Positions 34,239-43,454 are shown, counted from the first letter of the stretch. The stretch: 64,000 bases of DNA from Casp-actino8 sp044355095 (GCA_044355095.1 JBIKYT010000004.1:1-64000), one strand, 5' to 3'. A program made the numbers and translations. Notes: generated by a model not told the origin, from the sequence alone.

Positions 34239-35396
34239 ATGACATCACGTCACGTTTCACATTCATCCGTCCGTTTCGGAGCAACGATCGCCATTTTCGG
34301 TTTGCTTGCACTGGCCGCATGTAGTGGTGATGATTCTTCGAGTTCATCTGACACTGCCAGCCCTTCAACGCAAGCAGTTGCAACGACTGATGTCGCAGTA
34401 ACTGAGCCAACAACACCTGTTTCAACCGAATCACCTGTTGCGCCGACTTGGGAAACCATTGAAGCCCCCGCCGATTGCATGTGTGCTGATGGGAGTCCTT
34501 TTCACTATTACATTCGTGAAGCAAGTCCGACCAAGGTGTTGTTTTATCTCGAAGGTGGCGGGGCTTGTTTCAGTGCAGAAATGTGTACGCCTGGAAGTGG
34601 CACATACAGCGAAACCATTTCGCCTGTATCAAAACTCGAGAATACTCCTGGAATTTTTGATTTTGGCAATCCAGAAAATCCTTTCGCCGATTACTCGGCT
34701 GTTTATATCCCCTACTGCACCGGCGATGTGCACTCTGGCAATATCACCAAGGACTACGGCAATGGTGTTGTGATTCAGCACAAGGGATTCGTCAATGCTT
34801 CTAACGCGCTTGACACGATGATGAAGCGTTTCCCCGATACAGCACAACTTGTTGTTGCCGGTTCAAGTGCTGGTTCTTTCCCCACCCCGGTGTTTGCGGC
34901 CATGGCCGGAGATCAATTACCAAATGCCGATCTCAAAGTCTTTGCCGATAGTTCGGGTGCAGTACCCGACGCTATGGGGTTTGTTGTTGGCAATTGGGGA
35001 ACTCTCGAAACTCTTCCCGACTGGCCAGAAATAGAAGGCCTGACCGTTGATCAATTCACTCCGGCCTACACATTCATCAAAGCCGCTGAACATAATCCGA
35101 AAATCACATTTGCCCGACACGATTTTGCTTTTGACAATGTCCTTTCCAGTTTCGCTCGCATGGCTGGGCTATCCCCCGATGACTTGGTCTCTGTCATGCG
35201 CACGAATGAATCAAAGGTTGAAGCAGCTGGCGTCAACGTCGCAAACTGGATCTCGCCAGGCGACAATCACACCATTGCCGTGGGTGAAGAGTTCTACACC
35301 GAAGAAATGAACGGTGTGCGATTTGTTGAATGGTTCACCGCATTCCTCAATGGCACCCCCGAGGCCGACAACTACTGCGTCGATTGTGCTGGGTAA
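34239..35396 (+). CDS. Secreted lipoprotein of the pectin-acetylesterase/Notum-like hydrolase family
   Basis: 385 residues from the ATG at 34239, with AGGGGG seven bases upstream; the open frame extends further but without a signal. Lipoprotein signal with lipobox LALAAC (Cys 28), a Ser/Thr-rich linker (~30-70), then the hydrolase domain: VLFYLEGGGACFSAEMC, IPYCTGDVHSGN, VAGSSAGSFPTP with the nucleophile Ser, and a late GDNHTIAVGEEFYT with the His. This family hydrolyses carboxyl esters of polysaccharides or lipids. The natural substrate is unknown. A 38-bp tandem repeat starts at its stop codon. Confidence 0.87.
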   Translation: MTSRHVSHSSVRFGATIAIFGLLALAACSGDDSSSSSDTASPSTQAVATTDVAVTEPTTPVSTESPVAPTWETIEAPADCMCADGSPFHYYIREASPTKVLFYLEGGGACFSAEMCTPGSGTYSETISPVSKLENTPGIFDFGNPENPFADYSAVYIPYCTGDVHSGNITKDYGNGVVIQHKGFVNASNALDTMMKRFPDTAQLVVAGSSAGSFPTPVFAAMAGDQLPNADLKVFADSSGAVPDAMGFVVGNWGTLETLPDWPEIEGLTVDQFTPAYTFIKAAEHNPKITFARHDFAFDNVLSSFARMAGLSPDDLVSVMRTNESKVEAAGVNVANWISPGDNHTIAVGEEFYTEEMNGVRFVEWFTAFLNGTPEADNYCVDCAG

Positions 35397-35526
35397 GGAA
35401 CCGTCGCTTCGCACACACCTTCAACACGGGGAGAGGAACCGTCGCTTCGCACACACCTTCAATACGGGGAGAGAAACCGTCGCTTCGCACACACCTTCAA
35501 CACGGGGAGAGGAACCGTCGCTTCGC
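35397..35526 (+). repeat. 38-bp tandem repeat, about 3.4 copies
   Basis: Units begin at 35397, 35435, 35473 and 35511 (last one partial). Each full unit starts with GGAACCGTCGCTTCGCACAC and ends CAACACGGGGAGA; the three full units differ at only two positions. The repeats begin at the base after the lipoprotein stop codon and stop before a terminator and a tRNA gene. Confidence 0.93.
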
Positions 35527-35551
35527 TCCTCCCAAATCGCGAACCCCAATC

Positions 35552-35592
35552 AAATAAAAATTGGCCGCCCCAAGGGGCGGCCAATTTTTATT

Positions 35593-35593
<1 letters not shown>
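35552..35593 (-). terminator. Bidirectional intrinsic terminator beside the initiator tRNA
   Basis: A perfect 20-bp inverted repeat with an AA loop: ATTGGCCGCCCC-AA-GGGGCGGCCAAT flanked by A runs on one side and T runs on the other, so it is a good terminator in both directions. It ends the tRNA transcript (leftward) and can stop reading from the lipoprotein gene. Confidence 0.92.
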
Positions 35594-35669
<76 letters not shown>

Positions 35670-35729
35670 GCGGAAACCTGAAGTGTACGGGCAGATAACG
35701 CCATCGGCAACGCCCCTGATCTATCAGGC

Positions 35730-36455
35730 TCATGCCAGGTCGGCAACCATCCGTGGCGCACAGAAATCAATGACTTGTAGGAGTTTCTCAGCGAGTCTTC
35801 GTGATGCCATCGTCAGATTGGCATTGAATTGATCGGCAGTCGCCGTGTGATGATCAACGAGATCAGTGATTGCCTTCAAGGCCATTACCGGAATCGCCAT
35901 CATTTCACAGACATAAGCAACGGCGGCGGCTTCCATTTCTTTCACCGCTCCCCCATTCGCCGCTATCAAACGTCGATCGTCGTCGTTTTCATCCAATGAG
36001 TTACTCGTGGTAACGACGCCCACTTTTAGGTTTAAAGCCTGAGCAAGACCAGCCGCTGGCACCGCCGGGTACGAACCAATGCCATATTCGTCAAAACCCG
36101 GAATAGCAATGCGCCGGTCGTGGTGAACAAACTTCTGATCACTCACGTACACATCGCCAATTTCGGTACCTTGATGCATCCACCCACCAGCCGTGCCAGC
36201 AGTAATCAACAAATCGGGGTTGTACCGATCGGCAACAAAATATGTGTTGAGGGCGGCGGCCTCAGTTCCGATCGAATCCACGCCATGTCGCTTGTCGCGT
36301 CCATTAACCGAGATGATCACTCGGCAACCGTTGCGATTCGCCTCAAAAAATTTGAATGGCATCAATGGGATTGCCGGAATCGCCTGAGCACCAAGTTGAG
36401 TCAATATCGGCGAGGCCTCTGAAGCCATAGCCATCACAACTGCGATGCATTTCAT
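35730..36455 (-). CDS. 5'-methylthioadenosine/S-adenosylhomocysteine nucleosidase-like protein
   Basis: 241 residues. The nucleoside phosphorylase fold is clear: VVMAMASEASPIL at the start with the catalytic-region Glu, ITAGTAGGWMHQGTEIGDVYV, VKEMEAAAVAYVCEMMAIP for ribose binding, and the catalytic Asp in LKAITDLVDHH. It cleaves adenine from MTA or SAH, salvaging methionine-cycle products; related futalosine nucleosidases cannot be excluded. Start ATG lies six bases behind a -10-like TACTAT. Confidence 0.88.
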   Translation of the reverse strand: MKCIAVVMAMASEASPILTQLGAQAIPAIPLMPFKFFEANRNGCRVIISVNGRDKRHGVDSIGTEAAALNTYFVADRYNPDLLITAGTAGGWMHQGTEIGDVYVSDQKFVHHDRRIAIPGFDEYGIGSYPAVPAAGLAQALNLKVGVVTTSNSLDENDDDRRLIAANGGAVKEMEAAAVAYVCEMMAIPVMALKAITDLVDHHTATADQFNANLTMASRRLAEKLLQVIDFCAPRMVADLA

Positions 36456-36467
36456 GACTTGATAGTA
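36456..36467 (-). promoter_or_regulatory. Leaderless -10 box of the MTA/SAH nucleosidase gene
   Basis: TACTAT (36467-36462 on the minus strand) is followed by CAAGTC and then the ATG at 36455, the same -10 plus six-base spacing as at other genes in the window. No clear -35. Confidence 0.5.
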
Positions 36468-36573
36468 GGTGCTAGTCGTACGAGCAACAGAGCAGAGAAC
36501 GGCTCAATCATCAAATTACTTATTGAGCAAAATCACCTGATGAGTTCAAGCCGAGAAGTACGGTAGATCACGC

Positions 36574-36939
36574 ATGGGACTATTCAAGCGCACACCAAAA
36601 ACTCCGCCGGTAGATCCGGCTGAAGTTGCCGAACTACGCGAGCAACTTGCTCAACTACGTACCGAATTAGCGTCCATCAATGCAGTCGACTCTGAACAAT
36701 CCCGTCGACTTGAAGAAGTTGATGGCAAAATCATCAGCCTGAATGCGCGCGTGACCCAAGTGGGGACCGAAGTCACGCATCAGTTGGGCGAACTCTCAAG
36801 CGACATTGATGCTTTAGGTGAACGTGCCGATACGGCTAATGCCGACCAAGTACGTTTAGCCAACGAGCAAGCCCGCTATCAGATTGCCTTCCGCCAAGAC
36901 TTGGCCGAAGTTGCCGAATTGATCAACAAAAAGCGCTAA
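36574..36939 (+). CDS. Small coiled-coil protein
   Basis: 121 residues. After a basic, Pro-rich N-terminus (GLFKRTPKTPPVDPAEV) nearly the whole protein is heptad-like helix (VAELREQLAQLRTELASI, RRLEEVDGKIISLNARVTQ). No enzyme motif. I do not recognise a named family. The ATG at 36574 is the first start after the divergent nucleosidase promoter. Convergent with the UPF0182 gene, five bases apart. Cytoplasmic scaffold or adaptor role is only a guess. Confidence 0.75.
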   Translation: MGLFKRTPKTPPVDPAEVAELREQLAQLRTELASINAVDSEQSRRLEEVDGKIISLNARVTQVGTEVTHQLGELSSDIDALGERADTANADQVRLANEQARYQIAFRQDLAEVAELINKKR

Positions 36940-36944
36940 CTCAC

Positions 36945-39908
36945 TCAGTTGCCGAGTTGCGCCAAAGCCTCCGCGATGAGGTCTTGGGCCTCGTCAACTT
37001 TGCTCTGATACGTACCAAGATCACCATCACGCAGTGCCGCGTCTGCTCCGTCGAACAATATCTGAGCTTCTTCGAGCAATGTGGCTGGGTCTGTAGATGT
37101 TGAGCCAGTATCAGTTTCTGTGTCAGTACCAGTGTCGGTACCAGTATCAGTTCCGGTGTCAGTTCCAGTATCAGTTTCAGTGTCAGTTTCTGAACTACCC
37201 GAATCACCAACAACTTCACCAAGCTCAACATTGGCCTTCGGGAACAAACGATTAATCGCCTCAGTCAATGTGTCGCCGATGACTGCTTCACCGTCGTACC
37301 ACGCCAAAACTCGACGTACGAAAACTTGTTTTGATCCAGAGTCATCAGGACGCACATACAACGGCTGCACCCAGATCAGGCCTTTCCCAACGGGAACAAC
37401 TTGTAATTGACCCAGAATGACTCGCGAACCACGCTGGTCAAGAAGAGTAATCACCGGCGAGATATTTGGGTTACTGCCAAGCTCTGCCGACACCGTTGCG
37501 GGTCCAGCTGGCAGAGCTCCCTCGTACTTGTACACCTTCAATTGTCCGTAAGTTTCGGGATCGCTCGACACCACCATGAACGCACGTAGTTCTTTTCGCG
37601 TGTCATCAGACGAGAACGGAACAAATGGGCGGATCAAAGAAAAAGTCGGTGCGACCGTTGAGCCCACCGAATCGGGATTGTGGAACAACGTGTAATAGGG
37701 CTCAAATCGTGCAACATTCGCGTCGGCGACATTACCCGTGTCAGCTTGCGAAGTTGCAGCGGCATCTGTTGTGATATCGCCCGCGGTTGAAACCGCAACT
37801 TCAGGCTCACGTTGTGCAGCTTGGGCCACGCTCCATGCCGAATCACGACTAAAGAAAGCATCGGTCTCAGTGAACTGATAGCGACCGTAAAGATTGGTTT
37901 GCACCCTGAACAAATCTTCGGGATAACGGAAGTGAGCTCGCAAAGTGGCTGGCACTTGATCGGCAGAAGTAAAGAGTCCGGGGAATGCTTTTGACCACGC
38001 CATCACAATGGGGTCAGTCGGATCAACGGCATACAACACCACCGAACCGTCATAAGCATTGACAACTGCCTTCACACTGTTGCGGACGTAATTGAAATTG
38101 TGCTTCAACCCTGAACCCGCAGTGAGGTTGTCAGTATTTGCTTGCTGGGCGTAGGGATAGCGCGATGTTGTTGTGAACGCATCGATCACCCAAAGAACTT
38201 TGCCACCATCAACAACTGGGTATGGATCGGCATCAAGGTGCAAGAAGGGAGCCACCTTTGCGACACGATCGCTGACATCGCGTATATCAATGAGACGTGA
38301 TTCGTCAGTGATCAAACTTGAACCAAACAAGTTGAACTCACCGAAATGAATGGCAAAAGCAAGTTTCTTTGCTGCCGAATCAAGCGCGATTCCACCCGAG
38401 CCGTCGTAAGGCGTTGCTTCAGTGTTCGGGCAAGCTTGTTCAACTTGCTCGGTGTTGACGATTGCGTAACCAGGCTGCTGAGTACCGACATACAACTGAG
38501 GCTTATCGGCAGCGATTTCCTGATAAATCGGTCGACCGTCGGAAGTGATTTGCGATGCACTTGCCGAAACCACTCCGCACCCATGGGTATAGATCAAATG
38601 CTTTGAAACCCAGGTTTTGTTCGGGATACCGTCCGGGTTAAGTTCGCGCGCTGCAACCATGGTTTGTTGCATGCGACCATCTACTTCGTATCGATCAACG
38701 TCTAGGTCATTAATTGAATAGAACGCAAAAAGTCCTTGGTCAAGTGAGTATCGATCTCGCATCTCTGAAACATCAAGCAACCGCGCATCACTTAACGGTG
38801 CTGTATCTTGTGCTACCTCAGCATCAGTGACCGTGCCAGACTCAAGCGAAATAGTTTCCACTTTGTCGATGCCCATCGCCGCACGTGTTGCCGTGACGTT
38901 GCGTCCGATGTAGTCATACTCGCGAGTCGTCACGTTTGGTTGCACGACAAAACGCTGAATGACCGCTGGATAGACCGTGCCAGCAACGATCGCTACTACG
39001 GCCCATAATGCCATTGACAAAAGTGGTAATCGCCAACCGCCAAATCGAATTCCGGCCAGGAAAAGAGCAGCAACTAGCAAGCTCACCAAAATCAAAAGAT
39101 TGATTGCGGGGAGTTGAGCATTGACATCTGTGTATGTCGCGCCTTGCACAACACCGCGACTCGAAACAGTCAACTCAAAACGCTGTAGCCAATAATCGGC
39201 TGCCTTAACCACCGCAAGAATCGCAAACAAAACACTCAAGTGAATGCGCGCGCCTTTAGAAATTCGGTCGCCCGCTGTTTGCACACGGATCGATCCGTTC
39301 AAGAAATGTATCACCACAGTCAGAAGAGTGATCATCACCACCGCAGCAAAAGCCCAATCAACCAAGAAGGTCAAGAACGGGAGTCGGAAAACATAGAACC
39401 CAACATCTACTCCAAATAGTGGGTCACTCGTTCCGAATGATTGCGAATTTTTGAACAGCAACCAGTCTTGCCACTGGGCCATTGCGGGCAGACCAACCAA
39501 CAATCCAAACAAAATCGAAACGGCGATACGCAATAAACGTGTGCGTCGACCCACGATCATTTTGAATCGCTCAACTACTTCGCGTTCGGGTCCACTAGGA
39601 AGTTCTTTCGGCGACAGCCGCTCGGCCAACGTCAAGCTAATGAACGAGACAATCGCGAATGCGACGCTGAAAACCGCACCGAGGAAAACCTTGGACTGAA
39701 TGCTGGTCCAAAAAACGCTTCCCCGCTCGACTGACCGGAACCACAACAAGTCGACGTAGAAATTCGCCACTGTGCGCGCCGATAAAAACAAAATCAGAAC
39801 TAGCGCGGCAACAATAAAGAGGGCAATTCGCCCCTTTGAAACCCAGGCGGGTCGATTGGGGTTTCTGGGTCGGCGCGGGCTACGGGGCAGGTCCGAAGAA
39901 GGTCTCAC
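36945..39908 (-). CDS. UPF0182 family membrane protein
   Basis: 987 residues from GTG at 39908. N-terminal third has about seven membrane helices (first at ~25-45), with FYVDLLWFRSVERGSVFW, a family hallmark. The large C-terminal part lies outside the membrane: EYDYIGRNVTATRAAMGI, KHLIYTHGCGVV, VRNSVKAVVNAYDGSV and HFRYPEDLFRVQTNLYGRYQ are all UPF0182 blocks. Near the C-terminus sits a Thr-Asp-Gly/Glu repeat linker and a final short helical domain. Function is unknown; the family is near universal in actinobacteria. 18 bases downstream of the DivIVA gene on the same strand. Confidence 0.93.
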   Translation of the reverse strand: MRPSSDLPRSPRRPRNPNRPAWVSKGRIALFIVAALVLILFLSARTVANFYVDLLWFRSVERGSVFWTSIQSKVFLGAVFSVAFAIVSFISLTLAERLSPKELPSGPEREVVERFKMIVGRRTRLLRIAVSILFGLLVGLPAMAQWQDWLLFKNSQSFGTSDPLFGVDVGFYVFRLPFLTFLVDWAFAAVVMITLLTVVIHFLNGSIRVQTAGDRISKGARIHLSVLFAILAVVKAADYWLQRFELTVSSRGVVQGATYTDVNAQLPAINLLILVSLLVAALFLAGIRFGGWRLPLLSMALWAVVAIVAGTVYPAVIQRFVVQPNVTTREYDYIGRNVTATRAAMGIDKVETISLESGTVTDAEVAQDTAPLSDARLLDVSEMRDRYSLDQGLFAFYSINDLDVDRYEVDGRMQQTMVAARELNPDGIPNKTWVSKHLIYTHGCGVVSASASQITSDGRPIYQEIAADKPQLYVGTQQPGYAIVNTEQVEQACPNTEATPYDGSGGIALDSAAKKLAFAIHFGEFNLFGSSLITDESRLIDIRDVSDRVAKVAPFLHLDADPYPVVDGGKVLWVIDAFTTTSRYPYAQQANTDNLTAGSGLKHNFNYVRNSVKAVVNAYDGSVVLYAVDPTDPIVMAWSKAFPGLFTSADQVPATLRAHFRYPEDLFRVQTNLYGRYQFTETDAFFSRDSAWSVAQAAQREPEVAVSTAGDITTDAAATSQADTGNVADANVARFEPYYTLFHNPDSVGSTVAPTFSLIRPFVPFSSDDTRKELRAFMVVSSDPETYGQLKVYKYEGALPAGPATVSAELGSNPNISPVITLLDQRGSRVILGQLQVVPVGKGLIWVQPLYVRPDDSGSKQVFVRRVLAWYDGEAVIGDTLTEAINRLFPKANVELGEVVGDSGSSETDTETDTGTDTGTDTGTDTGTDTETDTGSTSTDPATLLEEAQILFDGADAALRDGDLGTYQSKVDEAQDLIAEALAQLGN
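37105..37190 (-). repeat. 12-base coding repeat (TDTG/TDTE) in the UPF0182 gene
   Basis: About seven 12-base units such as CCAGTATCAGTT encode a TDTGTDTG/TDTETDTG run at residues ~907-935 of the UPF0182 protein. It is in frame and would lengthen or shorten the linker in four-residue steps by slippage. It is not a sortase LPXTG motif. Confidence 0.85.
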
Positions 39909-39926
39909 AGACCGAGACTAGTTGTC

Positions 39927-41894
39927 TTACGGGACAAGTGCACAGCGGCACCCAGCATGCGCTGGCGCATGAGTGTGCCCAGTGGGGAAAGCATCACCGG
40001 CAACCACAAATCCTGCAAGAGAGTTATCCTCCGCGTCCGCACAGGCAGGTCCATTCGGGTCAACCTTCCAGCAAACTTTCGTACCAGGGGTCAGCGCAGC
40101 AAAGGCACCGCGCCCAAACGAAGTCTGCGCAATGTTGTCAACCTGCGTGTCAACATGCTGATTCTTCCACTCGCGATAAACCACACGAACAAGCGAAGTG
40201 AGTTCGGCGTTATCACCTGATGCTTGTGAAATGCTGCGACTTAAACGTTCACGCAAAGGCACGACCACCGTTGCGATGACGTATTCATTGATTGCTGCCA
40301 TTTGAGTAGCGACCATTTTCTGAAGTTCTTTATCAGAGGCATCAGACAAAGACTTGGCACCAGCCAAAGCCCCTGCCTTCAACGAAGCCTCAAGCGCTTC
40401 AATCATGCGCACTGAATGATCAGCTTTGGGACCAACAATTGCATCAAGCGTTTTCACCGAAAGTTTCCCACGCAAAATATCGAGAACTTCATTTTGTTCA
40501 TCAGCAAGAACTCGCTTCAACTTGCGCGACATTGCAGCAATCACGGGAGCCAAAGCAGCATCTCGAAGTTCAAACGGGGTTGCAACCGCAACCTCTTCAA
40601 CTTCTGGCACCACAACGGTTTCTACGATTGGTTCAACAACTTTGTCAACTGCCTTCTTTTTCGGCTCAGTCTTTTTTACTTGAGTCGTTGCGACTTCTTT
40701 AGCGACCGAATCGGCACCAGAACGGCGCAACTTGGCAAAGATGTCATCGGCTGGCGGTACGACTACCTTGGCTTTTTGCTCAACGATGACAAGCGGTGGG
40801 TCATTCTCATCATCCTCGTCATCGTCTAGCTCACTATCAATATCCGCAGCATCAACGGCTGGTGTTTCTTGACGAGCAAATAGCGGTACGACGTTTGAAA
40901 CAGGTGCCTCAACAACCAATTCGACGACTGGTGCGATAGGGGCTTCATCTTCAATCACCAAAACATCAGCGACTACTGCAACATCAACAACTTCTTCTTC
41001 AACAATGATTTGTTCAGTGACTTGTTGTTCAGTGACTGCTAGTTCAGTGATGACAACATCTTCAATCAATGCAGAGCGATCAATCACCACTTCAGCAGCC
41101 ATCACTGCGACATCTTCGTCCTGATCGTACGGGGCAAAGGCCGGTGCTGATGAAACTGCGGGACGCACTGCTTCATGGGCTTCAATTTCATCGGCCTGAA
41201 CAATGATCGGAATCGGGCCAGTAGTCGGGGCCAGATTGACAAATTCACTTGGTTCTTCAGCGACATCATCAAGTTCGCGCAACACATCTTCGGTTGCGAT
41301 ACGCGCTCGATCAAATACCTGCACAATGCGGTCACGGCCGTGCATCAAATCTTCAATTTGTTCGCGTGCCAATTCACGACGGCGTGCAACATCGGCCAAG
41401 ACACGTTCGCGATAAGCGCGTGCTTCATTGACCATGTCGCGACCCTGTTGCTTAGCCATCAAAATCTCGGCTTCAGCATCTGACGTGGCATCTTGTCGAA
41501 CACGAGCTGCTTCAAGTTCAGCATCTTCCCGAATTCGAGCGGCCTCGTCGGTGGCTTCGCGCACAAGTCGCGTTGCAGTTTCTTCTGACCGAACCTTGAT
41601 CTTGCCAGCTGCTTCGCGAGCGGCCTGAACAATGCGTGCAGTTTCTTCGCCTAGAAGTTCAGTGATCGTTTCTTCATTCAGTTCGATCGGCGGTGCTGGT
41701 ACAGCTTGCTGAGAATTCAGTAGTTCACGCTCAAGAAAAGTGATGCGTTCTTGCTGCCGCGAGAGTTCAGCCGAAACCATCCGCAAAAAATCGCGAACTT
41801 CGTTTTGGTCAAAACCACGGCGGGATGAGGGGAAGGTGGCGCCGGCAACGGCGGTTGGCGACGAGGGGTCGGGTCGCGAAAAAGAGATAGCCAT
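39927..41894 (-). CDS. DivIVA-domain protein with Mu F-like (phage minor head) C-terminal domain
   Basis: 655 residues. N-terminal DivIVA domain (~20-65: ATFPSSRRGFDQNEVRDFL), then a long coiled coil rich in Ala, Glu and Arg (~85-200), an acidic Val/Glu-rich linker (~205-430), and a ~220-residue helical C-terminal domain. That domain ends in YREWKNQHVDTQVDNIAQT, then C-x9-C (VCWKVDPNGPACADAEDN), GDAFPTGHTHAPAHAGCRC. The order Cys...Cys, Gly, Pro-x-His-x-x-Cys-Arg-Cys is that of the Mu F/SPP1 gp7 head-morphogenesis domain. DivIVA proteins mark curved membrane at poles and septa. The fusion's role is unknown. Followed at 18 bases by UPF0182. Confidence 0.82.
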   Translation of the reverse strand: MAISFSRPDPSSPTAVAGATFPSSRRGFDQNEVRDFLRMVSAELSRQQERITFLERELLNSQQAVPAPPIELNEETITELLGEETARIVQAAREAAGKIKVRSEETATRLVREATDEAARIREDAELEAARVRQDATSDAEAEILMAKQQGRDMVNEARAYRERVLADVARRRELAREQIEDLMHGRDRIVQVFDRARIATEDVLRELDDVAEEPSEFVNLAPTTGPIPIIVQADEIEAHEAVRPAVSSAPAFAPYDQDEDVAVMAAEVVIDRSALIEDVVITELAVTEQQVTEQIIVEEEVVDVAVVADVLVIEDEAPIAPVVELVVEAPVSNVVPLFARQETPAVDAADIDSELDDDEDDENDPPLVIVEQKAKVVVPPADDIFAKLRRSGADSVAKEVATTQVKKTEPKKKAVDKVVEPIVETVVVPEVEEVAVATPFELRDAALAPVIAAMSRKLKRVLADEQNEVLDILRGKLSVKTLDAIVGPKADHSVRMIEALEASLKAGALAGAKSLSDASDKELQKMVATQMAAINEYVIATVVVPLRERLSRSISQASGDNAELTSLVRVVYREWKNQHVDTQVDNIAQTSFGRGAFAALTPGTKVCWKVDPNGPACADAEDNSLAGFVVAGDAFPTGHTHAPAHAGCRCALVP

Positions 41895-41965
41895 TTAGGA
41901 GAGAGTACGAAATATCTGTGGATAAAGGGTGGCAATCAGGGGTTTTACCCAAAATGCTTGTCACT

Positions 41966-43123
41966 TCACCCCTGCTTGACTGGCGAGATACCAGGCTCCC
42001 CGCCGTACTTCACGAGCGCCTCTAAGGCCTCTCCCAGTGTTGCGACCGGCACGATTTTGACCGCATCGCCCACTGCGGCTTGAGCAGCGGCAATGTCATC
42101 GGGGCCTTGCTCAGTAGGAACCAAGAATATTTCGGCTCCAGATTTTTTGACCGCAATCGATTTTTGCACTAAGGCACCAATTGCCCCTACTGATCCATCG
42201 TCTTGAATCGTCCCCGTCACTGCCACCCCTTGTGAAGGGATGAGTTCACCTTTCGTCAAACTGTCAATCAGGGCCACCGTGAACGACAAACCTGCCGAGG
42301 GACCACCAATGTCATCGGTGTCAAAATTGACGTTGAAAGGCAACTGCACAGTTCGCGTATCGCGAGCACTGAAGCCAATGAGTATCCGGGAGGCATCGTC
42401 AGGACTCTGAATCAGTTCAACATCAACATTTTTGGGTGTGCCTGGTCCGCTGTTGGTCAGCGGGGTCACTTCAAGGATGGCGATATCGCCTGCTTGAGCA
42501 TTTTTCAGCGCCTCGGACAGCTTTGATATGACATCGACCTCAATCGGACCGTCCCCAACGTCAATTGAAGTGATCACATCGCCCACCGCAAGAACTTTGC
42601 ACGCCCGTTGCGAAGGGGCGTCTTCTGGACACACTGAGGGGTCAAAACCTGCCACTTGAGCAGGGCCTTCTTGAAAAGTTGTGTCGAAACCAAGGTACGA
42701 CAAAGCCACGTAGGCCGCGATCTCCTTGGCATTGGCCATGGCCCCAAGTTGAACTTCTCGACTTTGGGTGGGATTGCAGTCGCCGAAACGCTCTTCGCAG
42801 GTGAGAACATTGACAAATGGGTCAACCCAGCCCATAAATGCTTGTAACGGATTCAGTTCAGTTCCTAATGCCGTCACAAAACGGACTCCGCGCTCGGGCG
42901 GATACACCACCACTTGGTCACCAGCAACACTCAGCCGAGATCCCACGAATTCAGCCCGTCCTGGCGCTGTTTCGTACCTTTGCATGGGCCAGACCATGGC
43001 GACAAGAACGGTCACGATCAAGATAAACGCGATGGTCACAAATGGGATTGCGACAACTTGAGCGCGTAACGACGGTGGAACGACCCGTTGGGCGACTACC
43101 TTTTCTGTCTGCGTGTCACTCAC
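41966..43123 (-). CDS. Membrane-anchored PDZ-Lon (S16) protease
   Basis: 385 residues from GTG at 43123, chosen because GGTGGAG lies six bases upstream; longer starts (to 43195) overlap the divergent gene. One membrane helix (~20-45), a PDZ-like domain (LAVGDVITSIDVGDGPIEV), and a C-terminal Lon proteolytic domain with the catalytic Ser in DDIGGPSAGLSFTVAL and the Lys in GALVQKSIAVKKSGAEIFLVP. It lacks the ATPase of true Lon. The family (YlbL-like) degrades cell-division or envelope proteins in Bacillus; the target here is unknown. Confidence 0.9.
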   Translation of the reverse strand: MSDTQTEKVVAQRVVPPSLRAQVVAIPFVTIAFILIVTVLVAMVWPMQRYETAPGRAEFVGSRLSVAGDQVVVYPPERGVRFVTALGTELNPLQAFMGWVDPFVNVLTCEERFGDCNPTQSREVQLGAMANAKEIAAYVALSYLGFDTTFQEGPAQVAGFDPSVCPEDAPSQRACKVLAVGDVITSIDVGDGPIEVDVISKLSEALKNAQAGDIAILEVTPLTNSGPGTPKNVDVELIQSPDDASRILIGFSARDTRTVQLPFNVNFDTDDIGGPSAGLSFTVALIDSLTKGELIPSQGVAVTGTIQDDGSVGAIGALVQKSIAVKKSGAEIFLVPTEQGPDDIAAAQAAVGDAVKIVPVATLGEALEALVKYGGEPGISPVKQG

Positions 43124-43454
43124 TGAAATCTCCACCCGCCTAGGCATCATTGCCGGCTTAGCCATGTTGGCACTTCTTGTCATCGGGTGGCGCAAGCCTG
43201 CCAGAAATTTTCCGCTTCCGCCACGCGCCGAACAGCAGTCTCGACAGCCTGATCAACGACTGCCTGATCAACGACTGTTAGATGAATCAAACCCCTTGAA
43301 CACCGCTGCACCTGATCTCTCCGAAACGATCGCGCGAAAGGTTCTCGATGCCACAGGGCTTGGAGCGATCGCCTTAGTCGGCGGAATTGTGGCGGCCATT
43401 GTGATCGCTACCGCTTTGTCGTTCATCGTTACGAATGTCATTTCACGACTGTGA
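43113..43454 (+). CDS. Small membrane protein of unknown function
   Basis: 113 residues from GTG at 43113 (ATG at 43164 is the alternative). One N-terminal membrane helix (LGIIAGLAMLALLVIGW), a Gln/Arg/Pro-rich linker with a short PDQRLPDQRLLDE repeat, and a C-terminal membrane helix (GAIALVGGIVAAIVIATALSFIVTNVI). No family recognised. Its 5' end overlaps the start of the divergent protease gene by 11 bases if both GTG starts are right. The 3' end overlaps the next gene in a GTGA junction, so the two are coupled. Confidence 0.65.
   Translation: MSLTEISTRLGIIAGLAMLALLVIGWRKPARNFPLPPRAEQQSRQPDQRLPDQRLLDESNPLNTAAPDLSETIARKVLDATGLGAIALVGGIVAAIVIATALSFIVTNVISRL

Noticed and set aside
35397..35526. 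CRISPR array
   Set aside because: Units are directly adjacent without unique spacers, and no cas genes are present.
37105..37190. Sortase-anchoring or LPXTG-like signal in the UPF0182 protein
   Set aside because: The TDTG repeats have no LPXTG, no following hydrophobic segment and no basic tail; a helical domain follows.
39927..41894. Prophage remnant, because of the Mu F-like end
   Set aside because: No other phage-like gene, attachment repeat or base composition change is near; both neighbours are normal envelope genes.
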